From: Streptomyces sp. CT34
Lineage (GTDB): Bacteria; Actinomycetota; Actinomycetes; Streptomycetales; Streptomycetaceae
Assembly: GCF_000805335.1 (NCBI RefSeq)
Contig: NZ_KN708638.1
Location: 7,827,542 to 7,864,101, forward strand
Direction: 5' to 3'
DNA length: 36,560 bases
The notes beneath the pieces are model-generated. The model saw only the letters and a list, made by a program, of their open reading frames with translations, had not been told where the DNA came from and ran no database searches. Shown here piece by piece: positions 7,643 to 14,972 of this stretch. Positions within the stretch are counted from its first letter, which is position 1. Each line of letters begins with the position of its first letter. Both the position numbers and the translations under genes were made by a program.

Positions 7643-8266
7643 ATGACTCCTCGGCAGCGCGCGGATTCCGAGGCGAAGACGTTCACCGAGCGGGCCCGCC
7701 GGCAGCAGTTGATCGACTGCACCATCGACCTGATCTCGACCCGTGGTTATCCGGCGACCTCGCTGTCCGCGATCGCCGAGCGGGCCGGGGTCTCCAAGGC
7801 CGCGGTGCTCTACCACTTCTCCTCGAAGGACAACCTCACCCGCGAGGCGCTGACCCAGGTGCTGGACCAGTTCGGCGGCTATGTCGCCGAGCGGGTGGCC
7901 GGGGCCCCGGACCCGCAGGCCGCGGTCGTCGCCTACGTCCACGCGATGATCGGCTATCAGCGCGACCACCGCCGCCAGGTCCGGGTGATCACCGAGATGC
8001 TGCTCGACGACCAGGGCGGCACCCGCCTCAAGACGCCCGGCTCGCATGACACCCACGACCGCTGGCAGACCCTGGCAGGCATGCTGACGGAAGGTCAGAA
8101 GGTTGGTGTGCTCCGGGAGTTCGATGCCCGTACGGTGGCGCTCGCGATCGGCGGCGCGATCGACGGGGTGATCGGGCACTGGCTCGCCCACCCGGACCTC
8201 GATCTGGACGCCGCCGCCGCGGAGTTGGAGACCTTCACCCTCAACGCGATCGCACGCCGGCCCTGA
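7643..8266 (+). CDS. TetR-family transcriptional regulator
   Basis: The 207-residue regulator has an N-terminal helix-turn-helix of TetR type, TSLSAIAERAGVSKAAVLYHFSSKDNL (about 38-64), followed by an all-helical ligand/dimer domain. I start it at ATG 7643 (MTPRQRADSE); an upstream in-frame start exists but adds a non-conserved leader. Its 3' end overlaps the 3' end of the convergent FAD monooxygenase gene by 26 bases, a common arrangement for a regulator and its target. The large inverted repeat upstream of the monooxygenase (9553-9588) contains two ACCGATCGGT palindromes of the size TetR dimers bind, making that gene the likely target. The ligand is unknown. Confidence 0.92.
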   Translation: MTPRQRADSEAKTFTERARRQQLIDCTIDLISTRGYPATSLSAIAERAGVSKAAVLYHFSSKDNLTREALTQVLDQFGGYVAERVAGAPDPQAAVVAYVHAMIGYQRDHRRQVRVITEMLLDDQGGTRLKTPGSHDTHDRWQTLAGMLTEGQKVGVLREFDARTVALAIGGAIDGVIGHWLAHPDLDLDAAAAELETFTLNAIARRP

Positions 8267-9482
8267 CGCGGGCGAAGTCCGGGGTCGGCTCGGGGCGGAT
8301 GCCGATACCGCCGAGATAGCCGGTGACGGTCCGCAGTGCGGGCACCCGCCGCAGCAGCTTCATCGGCACCGGCAGCCGGTCCCCGTGGAGCGTGCCGTTC
8401 AGCGCGGACCGGATCATGGCGTGCTCGCTCTCCTGCGACTTCTGCACCACGGCCATCGGCCACTCCCGGCGCTTCTGCACCCGGGCCAGGTCCTCGGTGC
8501 CCACCGTCCCCCGGCGCAGCGGTCCGGCCAGGATCCGGGCCGCGGCCACCGCGTCCTGGAGGGCGAGGTTGACGCCGACGCCGCCGACCGGGGACATGGT
8601 GTGCGCGGCGTCGCCGATGCACAGCAGGCCGGGCCGGTGCCAGCGCCGCAGCCGCCCGAACGTCACCTCCAGCAGTTTCACGTCGTCCCAGGAGCCGATC
8701 GTGCCGGTCACCGCGTCGTCCCAGCCGAACAGCGCGCCCAGCCGGTCCCGCAGCCACTGGATGTCATGGCCGCGCATGGCGGCGTCCCGGCCCTTGCCGA
8801 TCAGGTAGGACGTCTGGAAGTACGTGCCGCGGTCCATGGTGACCGCGGCCTGGCCGCCGCCGAACCGGGCGAACACCCGGCCTCCCTTGAGCCCGTCGGC
8901 CGGCGCGTCCACCCGGATCTGCCAGACGTCCATCGGCACCTCGAACTGTCGCTGGCGCATCCCGGCCGCCTGCCGGATCGGCGAGTCCCGGCCGTCGCAG
9001 GCGACCGTGAGATCCGCCGCCAACTCCCCGGCGGCGCCGTCCTCGTCGACGTAGCGGACCCCGGTGACCCGGCCGCCGTCGGTGAGCAGGCCGGTGGCCC
9101 GGGTGCGCATCCGCAGGGTGAAGGACGGCTCCTCGGCGGCGGCGCCGGCGATCAGGTTGAGGAAGTCCCACTGCGGCACCATGGCGAAGTACTTGTGCCG
9201 GCCGGGGATGCGCCGCATATCGGCCAACACGACGGTGGTGTCGCCGATCTGCGCCCGCATCTCCTCCAGTTTGGGGAACGGCAGCCGGGCGAACTCCGCG
9301 CCCAGCCCGAGGTCGTCGAGCAGGTTCAGGGTCGACGGGTGGACGGTGTCCCCGCGGAAGTCGCGCAGGAAGTCGCCGTGCTTCTCCAGGACGGTCACCT
9401 CGATGCCGGCCCTGGCCAGCAGCAGACCGAGCATCATCCCGGACGGGCCGCCGCCCACCACGCAGCAGGTCGTGCGCTCCAT
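8241..9482 (-). CDS. FAD-dependent monooxygenase, PHBH/aromatic hydroxylase type
   Basis: The 413-residue flavoprotein has the class A monooxygenase motifs: GGGPSGM (Rossmann FAD site, residues 10-16), a CDGRDS DG-type motif (about 161-166), and GDAAHTMSPVGGVGVNLALQDA (about 285-306) for FAD ribityl binding. It would use NAD(P)H and O2 to hydroxylate or epoxidise a small, probably aromatic, substrate. I place the start at ATG 9482 (MERTTCC), with a GAGGGG Shine-Dalgarno about 12 bases upstream; a longer frame to 9545 would put the operator region inside the gene. The convergent TetR gene and the palindrome upstream suggest an inducible detoxification or degradation function. Confidence 0.92.
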   Translation of the reverse strand: MERTTCCVVGGGPSGMMLGLLLARAGIEVTVLEKHGDFLRDFRGDTVHPSTLNLLDDLGLGAEFARLPFPKLEEMRAQIGDTTVVLADMRRIPGRHKYFAMVPQWDFLNLIAGAAAEEPSFTLRMRTRATGLLTDGGRVTGVRYVDEDGAAGELAADLTVACDGRDSPIRQAAGMRQRQFEVPMDVWQIRVDAPADGLKGGRVFARFGGGQAAVTMDRGTYFQTSYLIGKGRDAAMRGHDIQWLRDRLGALFGWDDAVTGTIGSWDDVKLLEVTFGRLRRWHRPGLLCIGDAAHTMSPVGGVGVNLALQDAVAAARILAGPLRRGTVGTEDLARVQKRREWPMAVVQKSQESEHAMIRSALNGTLHGDRLPVPMKLLRRVPALRTVTGYLGGIGIRPEPTPDFARVRAGVRSR

Positions 9483-9552
9483 GTTGTTGCCCCCTCGTCG
9501 CGTACGCGTACGGATGCGATGGCTGATCGGCGGGCAGCCGCGCAAAACGCGA

Positions 9553-9588
9553 CTGACCGATCGGTTAGCAATCTAACCGATCGGTCAG
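9553..9588. promoter_or_regulatory. 36-bp perfect inverted repeat, double TetR-type operator
   Basis: The arm CTGACCGATCGGTTAG, spacer CAAT and its exact reverse complement make 16-bp perfect arms. Each arm contains the self-complementary decamer ACCGATCGGT, so the element can also be read as two tandem operators 20 bp apart. It lies 71-106 bases upstream of the monooxygenase start and just downstream of the CNNM operon. There is no U-tract, so an operator is likelier than a terminator. The TetR encoded at 7643-8266 is the best candidate binder. Confidence 0.8.
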
Positions 9589-9635
9589 GGAGTGTTTCGC
9601 GGGGGCTCCGATTCCGCCGAGCGGCGGGGGCCGGG

Positions 9636-10655
9636 TCAGAGCGCGGGCTGTTGCAGCACCAGCTCCCGCAGCACGTCCTCCATCGTCACCAGCCCGGCCA
9701 GCCGCCCGTCGTCGCCGATCACCCCGGCCAGATGTGTACGGGAACCGCGCATCGCGGTCAGCACGTCGTCCAGCGGTGTCGCGGCCCGTACGCGGGCGAT
9801 CGGGCGCAGCGCGGAGACCGGGAAGGGAGCCGTGCCCGACGCGGCGTCCAGGGCGTCCTTGACGTGCAGATAGCCGAGGATGCGGCGGGTGTCGTCGACG
9901 ACCGGGAAGCGCGAGAAGCCGGACTCGGCGGCCAGCTGCTCCAGCCCCTCGGGGGTGATCCCCATCCGCGCCGAAACGACCTTGCTCACCGGCAGCACCA
10001 CGTCCCGGACCGGGCGGCGGCCCAGCTCCAGGGCGTCCCGCAGGCGCTCCTGGGCCCGCTCGTCGAGCAGCCCGGCGGCTCGCGAGTCCTCGACCATCTT
10101 CGCCAGCTGGTCGTCCGAGAAGGTCGCGGCGACCTCGTCCCTGGTCTCCACCCGCAGCAGCCGCAGCAGACCGCTGGCGAGCGCGTTGACCGAGAAGATC
10201 ACCGGACGCAGCGCCCGGGTCAGCGCGACCAGCGGCGGCCCCAGCAGCAGTGCGCTGCGGACCGGTTCGGCCAGCGCCACGTTCTTCGGCACCATCTCGC
10301 CGAAGAGCATGTGGAGATAGGTCGCCGCGGCCAGCGCGATCACGAACGAGATCGGATGGATCAGCGCGCCCGGGACCGACACCGCGTCGAACACCGGCTC
10401 CAGCAGATGCGCGATGGCCGGCTCGGCGACCGCGCCCAGCACCAGCGTGCACAACGTGATACCCAGCTGGGCGGCGGCCAGCACCGACGACACGTGCTTC
10501 AGGCCCCACAGCACGCTGGTCGCCCGGCGGTCCCCGGCCTCCGCGTGCGGCTCGATCTGACTGCGGCGCACCGAGATCAGCGCGAACTCGGCACCCACGA
10601 AGAAGGCGTTGACGATCAGGGTCAGCAGCCCGACGAACAGCTGGAGCGCGGTCAT
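9636..10655 (-). CDS. CNNM/CorC-family membrane protein with CBS pair (hemolysin-like)
   Basis: The 339-residue protein opens with a CNNM (DUF21) domain of about three membrane segments (LQLFVGLLTLIVNAFFVGAE; the ITLCTLVLGAVAEP region; the PISFVIALAAATYLHMLFGEMVPK region), followed by two CBS domains (about 210-330) with the typical FSRFPVVDDTRRILGYLHVKD and TMEDVLRELV. Members of this family are linked to magnesium/cobalt homeostasis; hemolysin is a historical name. It lacks the C-terminal CorC_HlyC domain that its partner has. It is the second gene of a two-gene operon, overlapping the upstream gene by four bases (ATGA). Confidence 0.93.
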   Translation of the reverse strand: MTALQLFVGLLTLIVNAFFVGAEFALISVRRSQIEPHAEAGDRRATSVLWGLKHVSSVLAAAQLGITLCTLVLGAVAEPAIAHLLEPVFDAVSVPGALIHPISFVIALAAATYLHMLFGEMVPKNVALAEPVRSALLLGPPLVALTRALRPVIFSVNALASGLLRLLRVETRDEVAATFSDDQLAKMVEDSRAAGLLDERAQERLRDALELGRRPVRDVVLPVSKVVSARMGITPEGLEQLAAESGFSRFPVVDDTRRILGYLHVKDALDAASGTAPFPVSALRPIARVRAATPLDDVLTAMRGSRTHLAGVIGDDGRLAGLVTMEDVLRELVLQQPAL

Positions 10656-11998
10656 CGGACGGCCTCCTCGTCACCGTCGGCGCCGGCTGTGCCCTCAGGG
10701 GGTGCGTGCAGCAGCACCCTGGCCGCGCGGTGGCCGGACGCGTCCAGCACGTCCATCGACCAGCCCGCCACCTCCACGGTGTCGCCGGGCGCCGGTATCC
10801 GGCCGAGCTCGGTGGCGATCAGCCCGGCGAGGGTCTCGTACGGGCCGTCCGGCAGCCGCAGACCGATCCGTTCCAGCTGGTCGGTACGGGCGGCGCCGTC
10901 GGCCTGGTAGATGGCGCGCCCGTCCGCGTCCGTACCGGCCGGGGCCAGGTCGGGGATCTCCATCGGATCGTGCTCGTCGCGGACCTCGCCGACCACCTCC
11001 TCGACGATGTCCTCCAGGGTGGCGACGCCGGCCGTGCCGCCGTACTCGTCGATGACCACGGCCATCGTGCGCCGGCCGGACAGCCGGTCCAGCAGCCGGT
11101 CCACGGTCAGCGTCTCGGGCACCAGCAGCGGCTCGCGCAGCAGGCCGGCGATCGGATGGCGGGGGCGCCGCTCGGCCGGCACGGCCAGCACGTCCTTGAT
11201 GTGGGCCACCCCGACGACGCTGTCCAGGCTGCCGCGGTAGACCGGGAAGCGGGACAGCCCGGTGGCCCGGGTGGCGTTGGCGACGTCCTCGGCGGTGGAC
11301 TGCACGTCCAGGGCCACCACCTGGACCCGCGGTGTCATCACGTTCTCCGCGGTCAGGTCGGCGAGGTTGAGGGTGCGTACGAAAAGCTCGGCGGTGTCCG
11401 GCTCCAGGGCGCCCTCCTTCGCGGAGTGCCGGGCCAGCGCCACCAGCTCCTGCGGGCCGCGCGCCGAGGCCAGCTCCTCGGCCGGCTCCAGGCCCATCCG
11501 GCGGACCATGCGGTTGGCGGCGTTGTTCAGATGCCTGATCAGCGGCTTGAAGGTGGCGCTGAAGCCGCGCTGGGCGGTGGCGACGTTCCTGGCGATGGCC
11601 AGCGGGCTGGAGATCGCCCAGTTCTTGGGGACCAGCTCGCCCACGACCATCAGCACCACGGTGGAGATCGCCGTGCCGAGGACCAGGGCCACCGAGTCCG
11701 CGGCGGAGCGCGGCAGCCCGATCGCGGCCAGCGGCCCGGACAGCAGCGTGGCGATGGCCGGCTTGGAGAGCATGCCGATGAGCAGGCCCGTGACCGTGAT
11801 GCCGAGCTGGGCGCCGGAGAGCTGGAAGGTCAGTCCGCGGACGGCCTTGAGGGCGCTGTCCGCACCGCGCTCGCCGCGCTCGGCGGCGCGCTGGAGATCA
11901 CTGCGCTCCACCGTCGTCAGCGAGAACTCCGCCGCGACGAAGACGCCGCAGGCGAGGGTCAGGAGGAGTGCCACGGCCAGCAGGAGCAGGTCGGTCAT
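10652..11998 (-). CDS. CNNM/CorC-family membrane protein with CBS pair and CorC_HlyC domain
   Basis: The 448-residue protein has an N-terminal CNNM transmembrane domain with GELVPKNWAI, then two CBS domains (the second with VVIDEYGGTAGVATLEDIVEEVVGEV, about 320-345), and a C-terminal CorC_HlyC domain (about 370-435). This is the full-length architecture of bacterial CorC/CNNM proteins implicated in Mg2+ export or tolerance. I start it at ATG 11998 (MTDLLLL), the residue before the first membrane helix; the open frame extends further but carries no hydrophobic sequence. It leads the two-gene operon with the shorter paralogue, so the two may form a hetero-oligomer (inference). Confidence 0.94.
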   Translation of the reverse strand: MTDLLLLAVALLLTLACGVFVAAEFSLTTVERSDLQRAAERGERGADSALKAVRGLTFQLSGAQLGITVTGLLIGMLSKPAIATLLSGPLAAIGLPRSAADSVALVLGTAISTVVLMVVGELVPKNWAISSPLAIARNVATAQRGFSATFKPLIRHLNNAANRMVRRMGLEPAEELASARGPQELVALARHSAKEGALEPDTAELFVRTLNLADLTAENVMTPRVQVVALDVQSTAEDVANATRATGLSRFPVYRGSLDSVVGVAHIKDVLAVPAERRPRHPIAGLLREPLLVPETLTVDRLLDRLSGRRTMAVVIDEYGGTAGVATLEDIVEEVVGEVRDEHDPMEIPDLAPAGTDADGRAIYQADGAARTDQLERIGLRLPDGPYETLAGLIATELGRIPAPGDTVEVAGWSMDVLDASGHRAARVLLHAPPEGTAGADGDEEAVR

Positions 11999-12157
11999 CG
12001 GGTCACCTCCGTCCCATGTTCGAACAGGATCGGGAGGTTCGCGCCCTGTTGCCAGGACGCTCGACAACGGAGAGGTCCGCCCATGGCTGGACGCTCACAC
12101 ACCTTTCGTCGGGGGAGGGAAACTCAATAGTAAAGGGTCAGCAAAGTGGCGGAGATG

Positions 12158-12195
12158 GTGGGAGCCCGCCCCTCGGATACGGGGCGGGCTCCCAC
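12158..12195 (-). terminator. Strong hairpin terminator downstream of the GNAT gene
   Basis: A 15-bp perfect stem (GTGGGAGCCCGCCCC and its complement) encloses an 8-base loop. It begins 13 bases beyond the GNAT stop codon. No T-run follows, which is usual for streptomycete terminators. The rest of the 12000-12207 gap holds the promoter side of the CNNM operon and no supported gene. Confidence 0.8.
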
Positions 12196-12207
12196 AGGGC
12201 ATGCGGT

Positions 12208-12633
12208 TCAGTCGTCGAGGTGCTTGACCCAGCGGCTCCACTGCGGCTCGGGAGCGTACCCCGCCGCCCGCCAGGCATGGTGCGCGAGCTCATTGCGATC
12301 CAGCACCATCGCATCGCCGCGCCGGCCGCCCAGCGCGGTGAACCGCGCCTCGGCCGCCGCCAGCAGTGCGCCGCCGGTACCGCGCCGGCGGCGGTCGGGA
12401 TGGACGGCGAGCCGGTAGAGATGGCAGCGCCAGCCGTCGAAGCCGGCTATCACCGTGCCCACCAGCTCGCCCTCCTCCTCGGCGAGCAGCAGCGACTCGG
12501 GGTCGCGGGCCAGCAGCCGCGCCACCCCGTCCGAGTCGTCGCTGATGCTGGTGCCCTCGGCGGCGATCTTCCAGAAGGCGAGGACGGCATCGAGATCGGC
12601 CGGCGTCGCGGCCCGGACCTGGAGTTCAGTCAT
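12208..12633 (-). CDS. GNAT-family N-acetyltransferase
   Basis: The 141-residue single-domain GNAT protein has the acetyl-CoA pyrophosphate loop at RRRGTGGALL (about 82-91, the Q/RxxGxG/A motif), preceded by the beta-4 strand YRLAVHPD. It would transfer an acetyl group from acetyl-CoA to an amine; the substrate cannot be read from sequence. The late AWRAAGYAPEPQWSRWVKHL is the usual C-terminal strand-helix. It stands alone between a strong terminator and an LLM oxidoreductase on the same strand, 54 bases downstream of the latter, so co-transcription is possible. Confidence 0.92.
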   Translation of the reverse strand: MTELQVRAATPADLDAVLAFWKIAAEGTSISDDSDGVARLLARDPESLLLAEEEGELVGTVIAGFDGWRCHLYRLAVHPDRRRRGTGGALLAAAEARFTALGGRRGDAMVLDRNELAHHAWRAAGYAPEPQWSRWVKHLDD

Positions 12634-12687
12634 GATCCGATCCCATCACCGCGCGCCGCGGCATGTCGATCGGATTCCGCACCCCGG

Positions 12688-13578
12688 TCAGCTGCCCTTC
12701 AGCTCCTCGATCACCGGCGCGAACGCCTCCAGGAACGGGTCCAGCACGGTGATGTACGAGAAGCCGTACCGCTCCCGGCGCTCGCGCAGTTGCTCGGCCA
12801 GCTGCGCCGGCGTGCCGATCAGCAGGGTCGGCACCTCCAGCGCCTGCTCCTCGTCCACCCCGATGCCCCGTGCGGCGACCTCCCGGGCGGCTGCGCGGCG
12901 GTCGTCGGTCACCAGCACCTGCTGGACGAGAATGTTCAGCTCGGCCGGCTCGGCGCGGTCCGCGGCGTACTCCTGGTACGTGGCGACCGAGGCCGCCAGC
13001 TTCTCGGGCGGCAGCAGCTCCAGGGTGCCCTCCGGCTTGCCGGGTGCCTGCCGGCCGCCGGTGAACGCCGCGATCTCCGCGTGCCGCGCCGCCAGCCGCA
13101 GCATCCGCGGGCCGTTGCCGCCGATCAGCAGCGGCGGACGCGGCTGCTGAACGGCCTGCGGCCGGTACTCGGGGTCGCCGAGCAGCCGGTCCAACTCCCC
13201 GATGGTGCGCTCCAGATGGTCCACCCGCTGCCCGGGCGTACCGAAGGGCAGCCCGGCCGTGTCGTGCTCCGCCTTCACATACCCCGTGCCCAGCCCCAGC
13301 TCCAGCCGGCCGCCTGTGAGCGCGTCGGTGGTGGCCACCTCGCGGGCCAGCAGCGCCGGGTTGAAGAACCCGGCGTTGAGGACGAAGGTGCCCACCCGGG
13401 GACGTTCGGTGGCCTCCGCGGCGGCGACCAGCGCGGGGAACGGCGACGGCCACCCCAGATGGTCCGGTACGAGCAGCACGTCATAGCCCAGCTCCTCGGC
13501 TCGCCGGCACTTCTCGCGCCAGGCCGGGCCCGAGTCGATGGTGAGCATGTTGACGCCGAAGCGGAACGCACGTGGCAT
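12688..13578 (-). CDS. LLM-class (luciferase-like) F420-dependent oxidoreductase
   Basis: The 296-residue TIM-barrel protein of the luciferase-like family has RFGVNMLT at strand 1, LLVPDHLGWPSPFPAL (about 36-51), LGLGTGYVKAEHDTAG and PPLLIGGNGPRMLRLAARHA. In actinomycetes such proteins mostly use coenzyme F420; this resembles the subgroup annotated as probable F420-dependent oxidoreductases. I chose ATG 13578 because an AGGGGG Shine-Dalgarno lies five bases upstream and the first beta strand follows directly; the longer frame to 13641 crosses a repeat array. The substrate is unknown. The promoter region carries two 13-bp direct repeats containing GGTACC. Confidence 0.92.
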   Translation of the reverse strand: MPRAFRFGVNMLTIDSGPAWREKCRRAEELGYDVLLVPDHLGWPSPFPALVAAAEATERPRVGTFVLNAGFFNPALLAREVATTDALTGGRLELGLGTGYVKAEHDTAGLPFGTPGQRVDHLERTIGELDRLLGDPEYRPQAVQQPRPPLLIGGNGPRMLRLAARHAEIAAFTGGRQAPGKPEGTLELLPPEKLAASVATYQEYAADRAEPAELNILVQQVLVTDDRRAAAREVAARGIGVDEEQALEVPTLLIGTPAQLAEQLRERRERYGFSYITVLDPFLEAFAPVIEELKGS

Positions 13579-13596
13579 GAGGCCCCCTGGGGAGTG

Positions 13597-13704
13597 TGGT
13601 CGGTACCGCATGGTGGTCGGTACCGCTGCGGTAACGATCAACGCTCCGGCCCCTGTTCCCGCATTCCCGGTTGTTCCCGCACGATTTCCGGTTGTTCCCG
13701 CACG
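13597..13704. repeat. Two short direct-repeat arrays upstream of the LLM oxidoreductase
   Basis: TGGTCGGTACCGC occurs at 13597-13609 and 13614-13626 (period 17). CCGGTTGTTCCCGCACG occurs at 13667-13683 and 13688-13704 (period 21), with a partial third TGTTCCCGCA at 13654-13663. Both arrays lie in the 250-bp gap upstream of the LLM gene. The first is close enough to the start to act as an operator pair. Confidence 0.7.
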
Positions 13705-13744
13705 CTGCCGGAAACGGGGGAGCCCCGGCCCGCGGTCCGTGGAA

Positions 13745-13764
13745 CCGGGGCCCCAGGGCCCCGG
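13745..13764 (-). terminator. Hairpin downstream of the tail-tube-like gene
   Basis: CCGGGGCCC and GGGCCCCGG are separated by two bases, giving a perfect GC stem 66-85 bases past the stop of the gp19-like gene. It is a likely terminator on the minus strand, though the local GC bias makes such stems easy to find. Confidence 0.45.
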
Positions 13765-13807
13765 GCGCTGCGGGACGACGGCCGGGGCCCCGGCGACCCG
13801 TTCAGGT

Positions 13808-13849
13808 GGAGACTGTCAACCGGAGACCGTCAACCGGAGACCGTCAACT
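13808..13849. repeat. Three tandem 14-bp units spanning the stop codon of the tail-tube-like gene
   Basis: GGAGACCGTCAACC is repeated three times head to tail; the first copy has one change and the last copy one change at its end. The stop codon (13830-13832) lies inside the second unit, so the array covers the last residues and the first untranslated bases. Confidence 0.85.
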
Positions 13850-14252
13850 CCTCGTATTCCAGCGTCACCGACTCCTCGGCCGGCCCGTTTCCCGCCTCGT
13901 CCTCCAGGGTTTCCCACGAGGTCGGGAAGGCGTTGGCGAGGTGGAAGCGGCGCAACGGGGTGCGGTCGGCGGCGTAGTGGACGACGGTCACCGCTTGCCG
14001 GGCCGGAACTTCGGTGCGGTCCACCAGGCATCTCGTGAGCCAGTCGGTGAACGCGGTGCTCTTGTCCGGGCCGCGCACGATGGTGATTTCACCGGCCCGC
14101 CCCGGACCGTCCGGCTGCCGGTCGGCGCCCGATGACGCCGCGCCGATCGCCGGACCGGTCACCGAGCGGACCGTCTCGACCTGGAAGGCGCCGAGTTCGA
14201 TGCTGACGGCCGAGGGGAGCGGTGCGTCCGCCGCTGCGTCTCCGTGGGACAT
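13830..14252 (-). CDS. Orphan phage-type tail tube protein (T4 gp19-like; contractile injection system tube family)
   Basis: The 140-residue protein contains the pattern I associate with gp19-like tube proteins of phages and extracellular contractile injection systems: a central strand with AGEITIVRGPDKS...FTDWLTRC (about 52-75), VTVVHYAADRTPLRRFHLANAFPTSW (about 88-113), and a C-terminal AEESVTLEYEELTV (about 125-138), the recurrent 'ESVTLxYEExxV' ending. In such machines hexamers stack to form the inner tube. No sheath, baseplate, spike, AAA+ or tape-measure gene lies in this window, so it is an orphan here. ATG 14252 has a strong AAAGGAG at seven bases. The N-terminal 15 residues are Ala/Asp-rich and probably flexible. 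Family call by eye; function in isolation unknown. Confidence 0.72.
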   Translation of the reverse strand: MSHGDAAADAPLPSAVSIELGAFQVETVRSVTGPAIGAASSGADRQPDGPGRAGEITIVRGPDKSTAFTDWLTRCLVDRTEVPARQAVTVVHYAADRTPLRRFHLANAFPTSWETLEDEAGNGPAEESVTLEYEELTVSG

Positions 14253-14972
14253 GGGTCAACTCCTTTTCTGCTCATGGGGACTGGGCCGGCCGGCCCCGTG
14301 TCCGGTCGCCGGACCGCTGCCCGAGCCGGCCCCGCGGCATTCCCCGGCTCGCTCGAACGGAGTCAGGAAGAACGATTCGGCTCGCTCGGATGGCGCTGTG
14401 GCAGGGCAGCCCGGGACCGACGGCGATCGTCGGCGTACGCACACCGGCGTCGGCCGTGCCCGCTGCCCGGCTGTGCCTCCTGCCCGGCCGTACCTGTTGC
14501 CCGGTCGCGCCCCGGGGCGGCCCGGCGTCATCCAGGCGTGCGATGAAGGGAGTTCGCCGTGTCGGGCGGGGTGGCCGCCGTGGCGGATGCGGTGCCTGCC
14601 CGGCAGGAATCGGGCTGGGCGCGGTCGAGGCGACCAGGGCGGCCGAAGTGCCGCGGTGACCCTACCGGGCGGGGCGGCGGACAGGATGGCCGCCACCGGC
14701 AGCAGACAGCAGCAGGTCGCGATGGTGCCGGTGCGCCCGATGGCCACCGGGACGTCGTGCTGCGGATCGTGCATCTCGTCGCCCGCCGGGCGCCCCACCG
14801 CAGACCGCGGACCGGGCCGGTCCGCTGCCCCGGGAACGGTCCGCCCGCCCGCTCGACCGCCGGGCGCCCCTGTCCACGGAGGACTTCCCCCGCTAGGGTC
14901 GGCTGAGTTGTCGATCATGGCGCTTCCCCACGGCGCCCCGGGCGCCATGCGCCGAGCTCCGAGGGAAGGGCC
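14253..14972. other. 720-bp intergenic region without a supported gene
   Basis: Between the divergent tail-tube-like gene and the LysR gene there are only overlapping open frames with Arg/Pro/Gly-rich products typical of non-coding high-GC DNA. One minus-strand frame near 14650-14810 contains a short hydrophobic run (IATCCCLLPVAAIL) but shows no codon or start-site support. The right end (about 14890-14972) holds the LysR promoter and its GAGGGAAGGG ribosome-binding site. Confidence 0.5.

Noticed and set aside
9489..9545. Longer N-terminus for the FAD monooxygenase
   Set aside because: The extra residues lack conservation and the flavin-binding strand begins right after ATG 9482, which has its own Shine-Dalgarno.
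9553..9588. Reading the 36-bp inverted repeat as a terminator of the CNNM operon
   Set aside because: Sequence composition is balanced, there is no following T-run and each arm is itself an operator-like palindrome; TetR operator is the better fit.
13654..13704. CRISPR array
   Set aside because: Only two to three short units with gaps of a few bases and no spacer-like unique segments or cas genes.
14540..14900. Small protein genes in the gap upstream of LysR, including a minus-strand frame with a hydrophobic run
   Set aside because: Products are Arg/Pro/Gly-rich, starts lack good ribosome-binding sites and no family is recognisable; typical of spurious frames in high-GC DNA.
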